From an uncultured Halomonas sp. (GTDB taxonomy: Bacteria > Pseudomonadota > Gammaproteobacteria > Pseudomonadales > Halomonadaceae), in assembly GCF_947490095.1 (NCBI RefSeq), contig NZ_CANLFS010000001.1, positions 186,001 through 250,000 of the forward strand: a stretch of 64,000 nt of DNA. Reading direction: 5' to 3'. The position numbers and the translations under genes are program-made. Below, one piece after another: positions 31,199 through 40,676 of this stretch (position 1 is the first letter of the stretch; each line of letters opens with the position of its first letter). Below the pieces are notes generated by a model, which did no database searches, was not told where the DNA came from, and worked only from the letters and a program-made list of their open reading frames with translations.

Positions 31199-32095
31199 CT
31201 AGGCATGGAGCGCTATCCGCTCCCAGTGCTCGGCGCTGCCCAACCACTGTTGACGCAGGCCCCGCTGCTCGCCCAACAGAATCGCCAGGGGGCCGACCAG
31301 TGGGTGTCCATCGGGCAATCCGGCGGCGTGGGCGCGCAGTCGTGGCTGGTCGCCGAGTTGCTCGGCCGGCAGATGCTGGGCATTGGCCCGCTCGGCCAGC
31401 ATGGCCAGCGGCGGCAGCAGCAGGTGCGTGGCGCCGCTTGACAGCGCGAGCCCCACTCCCTTGGCATCGAAGTCGCCCAGGTAGAGATGCGGCTTGCCGC
31501 CTCGGGCCCAGGCCTCGGCCAGCCTGGCGAAGCCGCCGCCGTAGTGGCGGTCGCCACGGTAGAGCACCAGCACGGCGCCCCAGGGTTCCAGCGCCGGAAT
31601 CGCCGGCGACACGTCATAGAAGCCATCCAGGTTCTCGACCTGCACCAGCGCCTCGAAGGCGTCGAGGTCGATATCCCGCCAGTCGATATCGAGGAAGTCA
31701 CGCGGCCGAGGGGATAACCCGGGGCGCTCGCCCAGCGCCGGCAGGCTGGCCAGCACCCGCTGCTCCCGGGGCTTCTCGCGAACGTCCTTGGCCTCGCGGT
31801 TGCCATGCGCCGCCTGCTCCGCCGTGCTCAGGCCGGCGAGGTCGACGGCCAGGGCGGGCTCGCCCAGGTCGACCAGGGTCTCGTCGATCCGGCCGAGCAA
31901 CTCGGCATCCAGGCGCAGGTGGCGATGGGAGAGCCGCGCCCCCAGCTCGATGTCCTGGGCCTGGCACCAGTCGACGATGGCGTTGATGACGGGGCCACGC
32001 CTTTTCTCGATACTGGGCCGAGTCGCCAGCTCCCCGAGGGTATCGCGGAGCAGATGACGGGCGCGGTTGGATAGCAACATCTTCGATAGCAGCAT
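31199..32095 (-). CDS. jetD: Toprim-domain protein, JetD/MksG-like
   Basis: 298 aa from ATG 32095, whose TGAGG ribosome site overlaps the jetA stop. The C-terminal half holds a Toprim core: VENLDGFYDV (Glu154), then VLVLYRGDR, then YLGDFDAKGVGLA with Asp208 and Asp210, the acidic pattern of the JetD nuclease and topoisomerase VI A subunit. The N-terminal half is a helical/winged region (RRGPVINAIVDWCQAQDIEL). In Wadjet systems JetD cuts plasmid DNA extruded by the JetABC motor. It is shorter than the usual JetD (near 390 aa), and the assignment rests on motifs and context. Confidence 0.72.
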   Translation of the reverse strand: MLLSKMLLSNRARHLLRDTLGELATRPSIEKRRGPVINAIVDWCQAQDIELGARLSHRHLRLDAELLGRIDETLVDLGEPALAVDLAGLSTAEQAAHGNREAKDVREKPREQRVLASLPALGERPGLSPRPRDFLDIDWRDIDLDAFEALVQVENLDGFYDVSPAIPALEPWGAVLVLYRGDRHYGGGFARLAEAWARGGKPHLYLGDFDAKGVGLALSSGATHLLLPPLAMLAERANAQHLPAEQLGDQPRLRAHAAGLPDGHPLVGPLAILLGEQRGLRQQWLGSAEHWERIALHA

Positions 32096-32102
32096 GGAAA
32101 CC

Positions 32103-33338
32103 TCACGCGAGTTGCACAATGACGTCGTGGATCAGCCTCAGATGATTATAGGGGCTGGCCTGGGTTTCCTGCTGGCTCAGGCGAAAGGCGCGCTGTTCGT
32201 TGCGGGGCAGGCCCTGGAACTCGGCGATCACCTGGAACAGCCAGATTTCCTCGTCCCATTCAAGCTCGCCTGCCTGACGATATTCCAGGGCGCTCAGCGC
32301 CTCGTCGCCGTCCACCACCGCGAGATAGAAGCGCTCCACCTCCTCCTTGAGCGCCTGCTGGCGTGCGGCGACCCGGGCATCTTCCTGGGGGGCGGCAACG
32401 CCGGCGGCGGTTACCGGCGCCGGGCGCGACACGGGGCGCGGCAGCCGATGCAACAGCTCGGTGAGCGCGCGGCTATCGGGATGGTGGTCCAGGGCGGCGG
32501 CGCCGGCGGCGACCAGCGGCGTGGCCTGGTTGACCAGCACCGGCACTTCGCCGCGCCGGGCATAGTTGCCGGGCACGAAGCCGGGATGCTCGCGCAGGAA
32601 GCCGGCCATGCCCGCCACCAGGCGGCTGCGCGACTGCTGCTGGCGGAAACGCGCCATCAGCTCGACCAGTCGCCGCTGCACCTCGCGCAGGCTGGTGTAG
32701 TGCTGGGTCAGCTGGTGCTGCAGGCCGCTGACCAGCAGCTTGCGCAGGGCGCCGTCGCTGCCCACCAGCTCGATCAGCTCGTCGAAGTCGATCAGCGCCA
32801 GGCCATCGAGCAGGCGCACGATCTGCTTCTGGGCGCGCTCGTTCTCGCGGATCTTGTCGCCCAGGCGGCTGACGAAGCCGAAGTCGCCGTTGAGGCGTCG
32901 CCACAGGCTGTCGATGGCGTCGGCGAAGCGGCCGTTGAGGTCATCCACCTCCTGGCGAAGCCGCAATAGTTGCTGCTCCTGGCGCCAGTACTCCCCGCCA
33001 TCCCGGGCCTCGCGGTAGCTCTGCACCAGGCTGCGCAAGAGCTCCAGGGTCTCGGCCACATCGGCGTTGACGTGGCGGCGACTCTCGTCCGCGAGCATCT
33101 CGGCGACCAGTTCACGCACCTTGGGGGCGAGCTTGACCCCGCCCCGCTCGTCCGGGCGCCACAGGATGCGCGCCGCCAGCAGCCGATTGAGCGCCGTGGT
33201 GCTGAGCGTCTCCACCGGCACCTCATCCCGGGCGTAGCCGGCCATCAAGGCCTCGGCGTACTTGCCGAGCAGCGCCAGCCGCTCGACCCCGGTACTGATC
33301 AGGCGGCTCTCCAGGGCGTGTGAAGGATCGTCGCTCAC
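32103..33338 (-). CDS. jetA: MukF/MksF-like kleisin subunit, JetA-like
   Basis: 411 aa. N-terminal winged-helix type region (about 15-80, STTALNRLLAARILWRP), a central helical block with LRLRQEVDDLNGRFADAIDS and SLREVQRRLVELMARF, a Pro/Ala linker (RPVSRPAPVTAAGVAAPQ, near 310) and a C-terminal winged-helix-like end. This is the layout of MukF/MksF/JetA kleisins that bridge the SMC heads. Sequence similarity alone would not prove it; gene context does most of the work. Overlaps jetB by 4 bp. Confidence 0.68.
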   Translation of the reverse strand: MSDDPSHALESRLISTGVERLALLGKYAEALMAGYARDEVPVETLSTTALNRLLAARILWRPDERGGVKLAPKVRELVAEMLADESRRHVNADVAETLELLRSLVQSYREARDGGEYWRQEQQLLRLRQEVDDLNGRFADAIDSLWRRLNGDFGFVSRLGDKIRENERAQKQIVRLLDGLALIDFDELIELVGSDGALRKLLVSGLQHQLTQHYTSLREVQRRLVELMARFRQQQSRSRLVAGMAGFLREHPGFVPGNYARRGEVPVLVNQATPLVAAGAAALDHHPDSRALTELLHRLPRPVSRPAPVTAAGVAAPQEDARVAARQQALKEEVERFYLAVVDGDEALSALEYRQAGELEWDEEIWLFQVIAEFQGLPRNEQRAFRLSQQETQASPYNHLRLIHDVIVQLA

Positions 33339-34033
33339 AGCAGGCTCTCCTGGCCGCTCGGCGCCTGGTCATCCACCGGCAGGTTCTCCTCGTCGCGAAT
33401 AAAGCGCACCAGGTCGATAAGGTAGTCGACCTTGGCGGTGACCAGGTAATACTGGCGATCGGCGTGGGGCTGAAGCAGATAGCCATGCTCCTTGAGCCGC
33501 TTGAACACCTGCTTGAGCTGGGCATCGAGCTGGTCGCTCTGGGAGCCGAAGAAGGGGTCGCTCGCCAGGCGCTCCAGGCGTTCGCGCAGGCCCTGGTGGT
33601 CCTCGCAGCGAGAGCTGAAGTCGGCGGGCTTGAGCACATCACCGGGGGCGGCGGGGCCATCCCGGCCCAGCGCCTCCTGCACCAGCTGCAGCCATTCCAG
33701 CAGCGGGAGCAGGCTGTTGACGGTCTCCGCCAGCTGACGGGAGAGTTGCTCCCGGGCGCCTTCATCCAGGGCGCGCCAGGCCAGGAAGACGACGCTGCCC
33801 TCGTGATTGGTGGCCAGCCGCCGGTTGAGCGGGCGCAGATAGGCATCGATCTGCTCCCGCGTCACGTCATCCTGCAGGTGGCCAAACGCGCCTTCGTCGC
33901 TGACCGCACAGATAAACTCGCCGGCCAGCAGCCGCTCGATCAAGGGCCCATGGCTCACTAGGGAGCGCCCGAGTTCGTGGCCTTCCGACCGCTCCGTCTC
34001 GCCGGCCGGGGCCGGCTGGATCGCTTCGCTCAT
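33335..34033 (-). CDS. jetB: MukE/MksE-like subunit, JetB-like
   Basis: 232 aa, predicted all-alpha with winged-helix parts. Blocks such as LIERLLAGEFICAVSDEGAF and LNRRLATNHEGSVVFLAWRA in the N-terminal half, and QVFKRLKEHGYLLQPHADRQ with YYLVTAKVDYLIDLVRFIRD in the C-terminal half, fit the tandem winged-helix MukE/MksE/JetB (DUF4194-like) type. Overlaps both neighbours by ATGA, so stoichiometric coupled synthesis with the SMC and kleisin is expected. Confidence 0.68.
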   Translation of the reverse strand: MSEAIQPAPAGETERSEGHELGRSLVSHGPLIERLLAGEFICAVSDEGAFGHLQDDVTREQIDAYLRPLNRRLATNHEGSVVFLAWRALDEGAREQLSRQLAETVNSLLPLLEWLQLVQEALGRDGPAAPGDVLKPADFSSRCEDHQGLRERLERLASDPFFGSQSDQLDAQLKQVFKRLKEHGYLLQPHADRQYYLVTAKVDYLIDLVRFIRDEENLPVDDQAPSGQESLL

Positions 34034-37000
34034 GATGCCACCTCCTCGGCGCGGGCCTGCAGACGCTGGGCCAGGCGACTCAGGCGCGGCTCGATTCGCT
34101 TGAGCCGACGCTGGGTGGGCTCCGCCGCGTCGCGGTCGATCAGGTAACGATTGTGAAACAGCAGCAGCACGTCCGACTCCGGGTTGGGGAAGGCGCCGAC
34201 GATATGGATACGGTTGTTGTCACAGGCGTCGAACAGCTTCTCGACGTTGTGATAGGCCAGGGTGCCGATCTCGTCGATGGGCCAGTGAATGGCGATCTCG
34301 GCCGGGCCACGCAGGAGCCGAGTAAAGGCGAGCAGGAACTTGCACAGGATCAGATAGGCCATGCCGTGGCTGGAGGACTCCAGCAGCTGGCGATCGTTGC
34401 GGATGACCAGGTCGGTACCGCCCTCGTTGAGGTGCAGCTCCAGGCGCAGCAGGCTCTCGAAGCTGTACTGCTGGTCGCTGCGCAGCAGCTCCACCACATC
34501 GGCCAGGGTGTCGAGATAGTCGTCACCGGGGAGCGGCTGGCCGGAATCGCGCCACTCGCGGTAGCGCCGAGAGAACCGCTTGAGCGGCTCCCAGAAGCCC
34601 AGCTCGTCGATGGTGGACTGGATCTTCACCTCGGCCCGGCCGATGCCCTCGAGCTTGAGGTCGTCGGCCACTTCGTCCGACAGGCGACGGCTCTGGGCGC
34701 TGATGCGCCGGTTGAGGTCGCTGAAGACGGTGAAGAACTTGTCGAGGTCGTCGGAGAGGTTGCGTCCCTCCTGCAGCAGCTGTTCCTGCTGGCCTTCCAG
34801 CAGCTGGAGCATGCCGGCGATCACCGGCAGCAGCCGGCGCGGGCTCTCGCCGTCGAGCCGGGCCCGTTCGGCCTCCAGGGTGTCCTGGAAATCGGCGCTG
34901 GCACCCTTGATCAGCTCGGATTCCAGCGTCTCGCAGCCGCGGCGCAGGGCCTCCAGCTCTCGTGCATGGTCGGTCAGCCCCTGGCGCAGGCGCTCGATGC
35001 GCTCCTGGGTGTCTCCGGGCGCCTCGCCGAGAGGCTCGGGGGCCGCCGCCAGGGCCAGGGCCTCGAGCTTGTCGAGCAGTGGCGTCAGGGTCTCCACCAG
35101 CGTTTTGGCCGCATCCCGGCGGGCCGTGAGGTCGCTCGCCGCCGCCCGATACTCGTCCCGGGCGGCATGAAAGTCGGCCCGGTGCTGGTGGCGCCGGCGC
35201 TCCAGGGCATCGCGCTCCCGGGTGAGCTCGGCGTCCTTCTCCACCAGCCGCGGCTTGCGCTCCCCCCACTCCACGCGCATGAAGCGCGTATAGGCATCGA
35301 GCGCCTCGCGGCGCCCCTCGGTGTCGCGAATGCGCCCGGCCAGCGCCTCCATGCGGGAACGCGTCTCCCGCACGCTGACCGGGTCAACGCCCTGCTCTGC
35401 CAGCTCGCGGTCGAAGGCCGCGGTGAGCTCATCACGCTGCAGGCGGTGCTCCTCCTTGTGCTCGGCCAGCTGACGCCGATGCTGCTGGACCTGCTGGTCG
35501 AAGCCGGCCAGGCGGGCCTGGAAATCGGCAGTCAATTCGAGGCGCTGGGCACGGTGGCCGTCGGCCAGCGCCTCCAGCGCCTGGCGCTGCTCATCGCGCA
35601 GGGCCTGATGGGCGGCCTCCTGTTCCGCCAGCGACTCACGGCAGGCGGCTTGCCGCGCCTTCTGGGCCGCCGCATGGCGCTGCTGGCACTGGCTACGCGC
35701 CTGCAGGGCGTAATCCACCTCCTCGGCGGCCCGACGACGCGCGGCACGGGCACGCTCGAGGCGGGTATCGCCCTCCTGGACCTTCTGGTGACCGGCCCGT
35801 AGCGTCTTCTCGGCCGCCTTCTCGCCCTCATTCGCCTCGTCCAGCGCCGCCTCGGCGGTGGCAATGGCGGCCAGCAGCTCGGCCTCTTCCTGGGCATAAT
35901 CCGGCGCGTCGATGGCGGCCAGGTCCAGCGTCAGGCCGAAGAGGTCATCGCTTGCCGCCTCGTTGAACTGGGGGGCGAGGTCGCGCCGCTCCAGGAGCGC
36001 CGGTGCCACCACCTTGCCCAGGGTCTGCTCCCAGCCCGGGCGATGATGGCGCAGGAAATGACGCAGGCTGCCCTGGGCGGGATCGCGTTGGACCTGAAGA
36101 GTCGCCAGTCGGGCCTCGGCGCGGGAGCGGCGGGCCCGGGCCCTCTCCAGTTCCTGTTCGGCGGCGTCACGCTCCTGCCTGCGACCGTCGAGCTCGCCGC
36201 GCAGCTGCTCCATGGCCGCGGCGGCGGATGCCTGCTCGCTCTGGGCCTGGTCGACCCGGACCTGGGCCTGCTCCGCTTCGCGGGCCTCCTCGGGGCTCTG
36301 GGCCGTATGCGCCAGCTGCGCCTTGAGCTCGGCCAAACGCGCCGTCACCTGCTCCAGGCGAGCGCGGTAGTCATCATCCAGCGCCTGGCGGCGGGCCTGG
36401 TAGTCGGCGTCCAGGCGGCCCTCGGCATCGACCTGCTGGTCGCGGCAGGTGTCCTTCTCCTCACCCAGGGCATCGATCAGCGCCTGGAGCTCATCGCGAC
36501 GCGCCTCGAGCAGGTCGCCGAGCTCCACCAGCCGCGCCTCCAGCTTGGCCTTGCTCGCCTTGACCGCCTGTTGCATCAGTTCCAGATGGTCACGCAGCTG
36601 TTGTTGCTGTTCGCGCCACTGGGGCAACGCCTTGAGGTCCTGCTCAAGGCCCGGCATATCGGCGGCCTCGAAGGCCTCGAACTGTTGCTGCAGATCATCC
36701 AGCACGCCTCGGGTCTGGTCGAGGTCGCTGTCGAGCTCGCTGGCGCGGTCGTTAAAGGCGTCACGCTGCTCCCGATAGGCGGCTTCCTGGGCCTGAAAGT
36801 CGCGCTGGCGCCGCTGTATTTCGGCCTCATGCTCGGCCCGGTCGCGCTCGGCGCGATGCCGATCGGCCGCCAGCTGGGGCTTCAACTGCCAGAGCGAGGC
36901 CTCCAGGTCGGCGATCTCGCGATCCCGGCGCTCCAGCTCGCCCAGCGAGCGCTGCAGGGGCTCCAGGCGCATGGACTGGCGCATGCGGGCGATCCATCCC

Positions 37001-37707
37001 CGGGCCTTGGTGTTGCGGATGCGGGTCACCGGCAGCTCGACGCCATCTTCCTCGAAGATCGCCGCCAGCATGGTCTTGAGGGTGTCCATCTTGCCCTCCT
37101 TGGCGTGTACCGCCGAGACCAGCTTCTCGATATGCCGGATGCGCTGGCCGGGGCGTACCAGGCTGAAGCGGGCGGCCACCTGGCGCAGGCCCAGCCCCTC
37201 CTTGCGGTTGCCCCGGGGCTGGGTGCCGGTCTGGGTGAAGTCGTTCTGGATCACCGCGCGGTACTCGGAGGTGGCCCCCAGCTTGGACGAGACCGACACG
37301 CCCCGCCGCCGCAGGCCGCTGGCCCACTGGGCGTAGTCCAGGGCCGCCACGCCGGCATCACTCTCGACCAGATAATCCTCGGGCCGGTAGGCATCTCCCA
37401 CGAAGCGATACTCGACCCCACCCTCGCCGCGGCGGGTCAGCACCGCCTGGCAGACATCCCCCTCCTCGCGGCGGTATTCATACACGAGGTAGCTATTGCG
37501 GTGCGGCAGATAGAAGGCATCGAACTTGAGGCGCGTGCGCGGCACCACCCGGTTGGGCAATTCACCGTAGAACACCGGCACCAGCCGCTGCAGGGTGGTC
37601 TTGCCCGAGGCATTGGTACCACAGATATTGGTGTGGCCCTCCACACTGAGCTCGACCACCCCCTCGAGGTGGCCGTGGATCATCACGATGCGTAACAGCT
37701 GGCCCAT
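34030..37707 (-). CDS. jetC: SMC-like ATPase, MksB/JetC-like
   Basis: 1225 aa from ATG 37707 (AGGGA six nt before it); the frame is open 43 codons further up without support. N-terminal head: Walker A GTNASGKT at 30-37, then FYGELPNRVVPRTRLKFDAF. A very long Glu/Arg/Gln-rich coiled coil (about 250-1010) is interrupted near the middle by a hinge-like segment (FLRHHRPGWEQTLGKVVAPA region). C-terminal head: signature-like SSSHGMAYLILCKFLLAF and Walker B IAIHWPIDEIG (Asp1145, Glu1146). The head resembles the DUF3584 ATPases as remembered. It is the first gene of the four-gene operon. Confidence 0.85.
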   Translation of the reverse strand: MGQLLRIVMIHGHLEGVVELSVEGHTNICGTNASGKTTLQRLVPVFYGELPNRVVPRTRLKFDAFYLPHRNSYLVYEYRREEGDVCQAVLTRRGEGGVEYRFVGDAYRPEDYLVESDAGVAALDYAQWASGLRRRGVSVSSKLGATSEYRAVIQNDFTQTGTQPRGNRKEGLGLRQVAARFSLVRPGQRIRHIEKLVSAVHAKEGKMDTLKTMLAAIFEEDGVELPVTRIRNTKARGWIARMRQSMRLEPLQRSLGELERRDREIADLEASLWQLKPQLAADRHRAERDRAEHEAEIQRRQRDFQAQEAAYREQRDAFNDRASELDSDLDQTRGVLDDLQQQFEAFEAADMPGLEQDLKALPQWREQQQQLRDHLELMQQAVKASKAKLEARLVELGDLLEARRDELQALIDALGEEKDTCRDQQVDAEGRLDADYQARRQALDDDYRARLEQVTARLAELKAQLAHTAQSPEEAREAEQAQVRVDQAQSEQASAAAAMEQLRGELDGRRQERDAAEQELERARARRSRAEARLATLQVQRDPAQGSLRHFLRHHRPGWEQTLGKVVAPALLERRDLAPQFNEAASDDLFGLTLDLAAIDAPDYAQEEAELLAAIATAEAALDEANEGEKAAEKTLRAGHQKVQEGDTRLERARAARRRAAEEVDYALQARSQCQQRHAAAQKARQAACRESLAEQEAAHQALRDEQRQALEALADGHRAQRLELTADFQARLAGFDQQVQQHRRQLAEHKEEHRLQRDELTAAFDRELAEQGVDPVSVRETRSRMEALAGRIRDTEGRREALDAYTRFMRVEWGERKPRLVEKDAELTRERDALERRRHQHRADFHAARDEYRAAASDLTARRDAAKTLVETLTPLLDKLEALALAAAPEPLGEAPGDTQERIERLRQGLTDHARELEALRRGCETLESELIKGASADFQDTLEAERARLDGESPRRLLPVIAGMLQLLEGQQEQLLQEGRNLSDDLDKFFTVFSDLNRRISAQSRRLSDEVADDLKLEGIGRAEVKIQSTIDELGFWEPLKRFSRRYREWRDSGQPLPGDDYLDTLADVVELLRSDQQYSFESLLRLELHLNEGGTDLVIRNDRQLLESSSHGMAYLILCKFLLAFTRLLRGPAEIAIHWPIDEIGTLAYHNVEKLFDACDNNRIHIVGAFPNPESDVLLLFHNRYLIDRDAAEPTQRRLKRIEPRLSRLAQRLQARAEEVAS

Positions 37708-37884
37708 GTCGCGTCCCTGGTCGTTGGCATGCCCATCACCGGCCCGTTGCCGATAAACGCCTATGGTGCCGGAGGCGCCGCGCCATCTCAATTGGGGAGC
37801 ACTGCCTAATTGACCGGCATCTCGAGGCCGGTGCATGCTTTAATACGGGATTCGCAACGCTCTGACACACAAAGGAAACACACC
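37708..37884. promoter_or_regulatory. Divergent promoter region of the SMC operon and dctP
   Basis: 177 bp between the two divergent start codons. It holds TTGACC at about 37811 and TTTAATAC about 23 nt later (poor spacing) and an inverted repeat ACCGG/CCGGT around 37814-37833 that could be an operator. No firm promoter assignment is possible. Confidence 0.4.
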
Positions 37885-38880
37885 ATGAACGGCTTTATCC
37901 GCAACACCCTGGCGCTCGCCGTCTCCCTGGGCGTGGCCGCCACCGCCCAGGCCAACGACTTCGCCGACATGGACCCGACGACGCTACGCCTGGCCCACGT
38001 GGTCAACGAAGAGGATGGCTTCCATATCGCCGCCATGAAGTTCGAGGAACTGGTGGAAGAGCGCACCCACGGCAAGGTGGATATCGAGCTCTACCCCAAC
38101 GCCAGCCTCGGCGATGAGCGCACCCTGCTCGAGGGCATGCAGATCGGCACCGTCGACATGGGGCTGATCACCAATGGTCCGGTCGCCAACTTCCTGGAGG
38201 AGATGGCGATATTCGAACTGCCCTTCCTCTTCCCGAGCCCCGAGGCGGCCTACGACGTGCTCGACGGCGAGATCGGCCAGGAGCTGCTGGGCCGCCTCTC
38301 CGAGGTCAACCTCAAGGGCCTGGCCTATGCCGAACGCGGCTTTCGCAACCTCACCAACAGCGAGCGTGCGGTGGAGAGCCCCGCGGATCTCGACGGCCTG
38401 CGCATCCGCGTTATGGAGAACCCGGTCTACGTGGATACCTTCCGTGAGCTAGGCGCCAACGCCGTGCCCATGGCCTGGACCGAGGCCCTCACCGCCATGC
38501 AGCAGGGCACCATCGACGGCCAGGAAAATCCGGTCAACGTGATCCACTCCTTCAAGCTCTTCGAGACCCAGGATCACATGACGCTGTCGCGCCACACCTA
38601 CGCCCCGGCGATCTTCGTGATGGGGATGCCGGCCTGGGGCGAGCTGCCGGAGGCCGCCCGGACGGTCATCGCCCAGGCCGCCCAGGAGGCCGCCGAGCAT
38701 GAGCGCCGGGTCAACGCCGAGCTGGAGACCGAGCAACTGGCCGAGCTGCGCGAGGCGGGAATGCAGATCGTCGAGGCGCCCGATATCGCCGCCTTCCAGG
38801 AGGCCGTGGCCCCCGTCTATGAGAAGTACGGCGAGCAGTTCGGCGATTACCTGCCGCGCATCCAGGAGGCGCTGAAGTAA
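37885..38880 (+). CDS. dctP: TRAP transporter substrate-binding protein (DctP family)
   Basis: 331 aa from ATG 37885 (AAAGGA upstream). Signal peptide 1-24 ending AATAQA, then a DctP fold beginning TLRLAHVVNEEDGFHIAA. The conserved binding Arg is expected in GLRIRVMENPVYVDTFRELG (about 170-190), followed by TIDGQENPVNVI. Captures an organic acid in the periplasm for the DctQM permease encoded directly downstream. Long identical blocks (DERTLLEGMQIGTVDMG, VNLKGLAYAERGFRN) are shared with the orphan DctP at 43345. Confidence 0.95.
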   Translation: MNGFIRNTLALAVSLGVAATAQANDFADMDPTTLRLAHVVNEEDGFHIAAMKFEELVEERTHGKVDIELYPNASLGDERTLLEGMQIGTVDMGLITNGPVANFLEEMAIFELPFLFPSPEAAYDVLDGEIGQELLGRLSEVNLKGLAYAERGFRNLTNSERAVESPADLDGLRIRVMENPVYVDTFRELGANAVPMAWTEALTAMQQGTIDGQENPVNVIHSFKLFETQDHMTLSRHTYAPAIFVMGMPAWGELPEAARTVIAQAAQEAAEHERRVNAELETEQLAELREAGMQIVEAPDIAAFQEAVAPVYEKYGEQFGDYLPRIQEALK

Positions 38881-39411
38881 GTGCCTGACCTCACCCATTC
38901 CCTGCTGCGTCCGCTGCGGTGGAGTGAGCGCGCCCTCGATGCCGTCATCGCGCCCGTGGTCTTCACGGCGATGGCGGCGTTGATCGGTGTGATCACCCTG
39001 CAGATCGTCTCGCGAGTGTTCTTTACCGCCGTGGGCTGGACCGAAGAGGTCGCCCGCTTCCTGTTGATATGGATCACCTTCCTGGCGGCCACACTGGCAT
39101 TCCATCGAGGGCGGCATATCGCCGTGACCTTCGTGGTGGACGCCCTGCCCGGGCTACCCAGGCGCCTGGCCCGGATCGCCGCGCGGCTGGTGGTCCTGGG
39201 CTTTCTCCTCGCGTTGATCCTGATCGGCTGGGAGTACATGCAGGTCCAGAGCTTCCAGAAGTCCGCCTCGCTGCGCGTCTCCATGACCTGGATCTACGCC
39301 GTCATTCCTCTCTCCGCGGCGATCATGGCCTGGTACGCCCTGGTGGATATCGCCGGCCTGGCGCTGGGCGATGCCACTCCCTCCGCGGCTGACGACGAGG
39401 AACACCCATGA
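38881..39411 (+). CDS. dctQ: TRAP transporter small permease (DctQ)
   Basis: 176 aa, four membrane helices. GTG start immediately after the dctP stop, with GGAGG inside the dctP end. The block VGWTEEVARFLLIWITFLAA followed by HRGRHIAVTFVVDALP is the DctQ signature. Ends in an ATGA overlap with dctM. Confidence 0.94.
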   Translation: MPDLTHSLLRPLRWSERALDAVIAPVVFTAMAALIGVITLQIVSRVFFTAVGWTEEVARFLLIWITFLAATLAFHRGRHIAVTFVVDALPGLPRRLARIAARLVVLGFLLALILIGWEYMQVQSFQKSASLRVSMTWIYAVIPLSAAIMAWYALVDIAGLALGDATPSAADDEEHP

Positions 39412-40670
39412 CCGCCCTGCTGCTTCTATTATTCCTGGTCTTCATGCTGCTGGGCGTGCCCATTGCCCTGGCCATCGGTGCCAGCACCCTGGTGGCGCTC
39501 AAGGCCCAGGGCGTGCCGCTGATGGTGGTCACCCAGCAGATGTTCCAGGGCATCAACTCCTTCGCCCTGGTGGCGGTGCCGATGTTTATCCTCGCCGGTG
39601 ACCTGATGGCCCAGGGCAAGGTGAGCGAGAAGCTCGTCGACTTCGCCGATTCGCTGTTCGGTTTCCTCAAGGGCGGGCTGTCGGTGGTCTCGGTGGGCGC
39701 CGGGATGTTCTTCGCCGCCATCTCGGGCTCCGGGGCCGCCACCACCGCCGCGGTAGGGTCGAGCCTGGTGCCGGAGCTGCGCAAGAAGGGCTACGAGCCC
39801 GCCTCGGCGGCCAGCCTGATCGCCGCCAGCGGCACCATCGGGGTGGTGATCCCGCCCTCGGTGCCGATGATCCTCTATGCCGTGATCGCCCAGCAGTCGG
39901 TATCCACGCTGTTCTTGAGCGGCATCCTGCCGGGCATCGCCATGGGTCTGGGGCTCTCCGCCATCGCCATCGTACAGGCCTACCGCCGCAACTATCCCCG
40001 CGGCATCGCCCTGTCGGCGGCCACCATCTGGCATACCTTCAGGAGCGCCAGCTGGGGGCTGATGACCCCGGTGATCATCCTCGGCGGTATCTTCTCGGGG
40101 GTCTTCACCCCCAGCGAGGCGGCGGTGGTGGCGGTCAACTACGCCCTGCTGGTGTCGCTGTTCATCTACCGCGACCTGACGCCGTCCGACGTCTACCGCA
40201 TCCTCATCCGCTCGGCCATCACCACCTCGGTGATCATGCTGGTCATCGCCACCTCGGCGGTACTCAGCTGGACCCTGTCGAGCTGGCAGGTCCCCGGGGC
40301 CATCGCCCAGGCGGTGCTCTCGTTCTCCACTGACCCCCTGGTGATCATGCTGCTGGTAGTGGCGGTGATCCTGCTGACCGGCGTCTTTATCGAGACCGCC
40401 AGCGCCCTGATCATCCTGACACCGGTGCTGCTGCCGCTGGTCACCCAGCTGGGCATCGACCCGATTCACTTCGGGCTGATCATCGTCATGGGGCTGGCCA
40501 TCGGCATGATCACCCCGCCGGTGGCGATCAACCTGTACGTGGCCTCGTCGGTCACCCAGCTTCCCCTGGAGCGCATCACTCGCGCCATCGTGCCCTACCT
40601 GCTGGGCCTGATCGCGGTCCTGCTGCTGGTGGTATACGTGCCGATGCTTGCCGGCTGGTCGGGGGCCTGA
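39408..40670 (+). CDS. dctM: TRAP transporter large permease (DctM)
   Basis: 420 aa, about twelve helices, ion-transporter superfamily. Typical motifs: FALVAVPMFILAGDLMAQG, AAISGSGAATTAAVGSSLVP, and SGTIGVVIPPSVPMILYAVI, plus FGLIIVMGLAIGMITPPVAI near the end. Uses a Na+ gradient to import the ligand delivered by DctP. No DctQ-DctM fusion. A LysR gene follows 6 bp later. Confidence 0.95.
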   Translation: MTALLLLLFLVFMLLGVPIALAIGASTLVALKAQGVPLMVVTQQMFQGINSFALVAVPMFILAGDLMAQGKVSEKLVDFADSLFGFLKGGLSVVSVGAGMFFAAISGSGAATTAAVGSSLVPELRKKGYEPASAASLIAASGTIGVVIPPSVPMILYAVIAQQSVSTLFLSGILPGIAMGLGLSAIAIVQAYRRNYPRGIALSAATIWHTFRSASWGLMTPVIILGGIFSGVFTPSEAAVVAVNYALLVSLFIYRDLTPSDVYRILIRSAITTSVIMLVIATSAVLSWTLSSWQVPGAIAQAVLSFSTDPLVIMLLVVAVILLTGVFIETASALIILTPVLLPLVTQLGIDPIHFGLIIVMGLAIGMITPPVAINLYVASSVTQLPLERITRAIVPYLLGLIAVLLLVVYVPMLAGWSGA

Positions 40671-40676
40671 CGCCGC

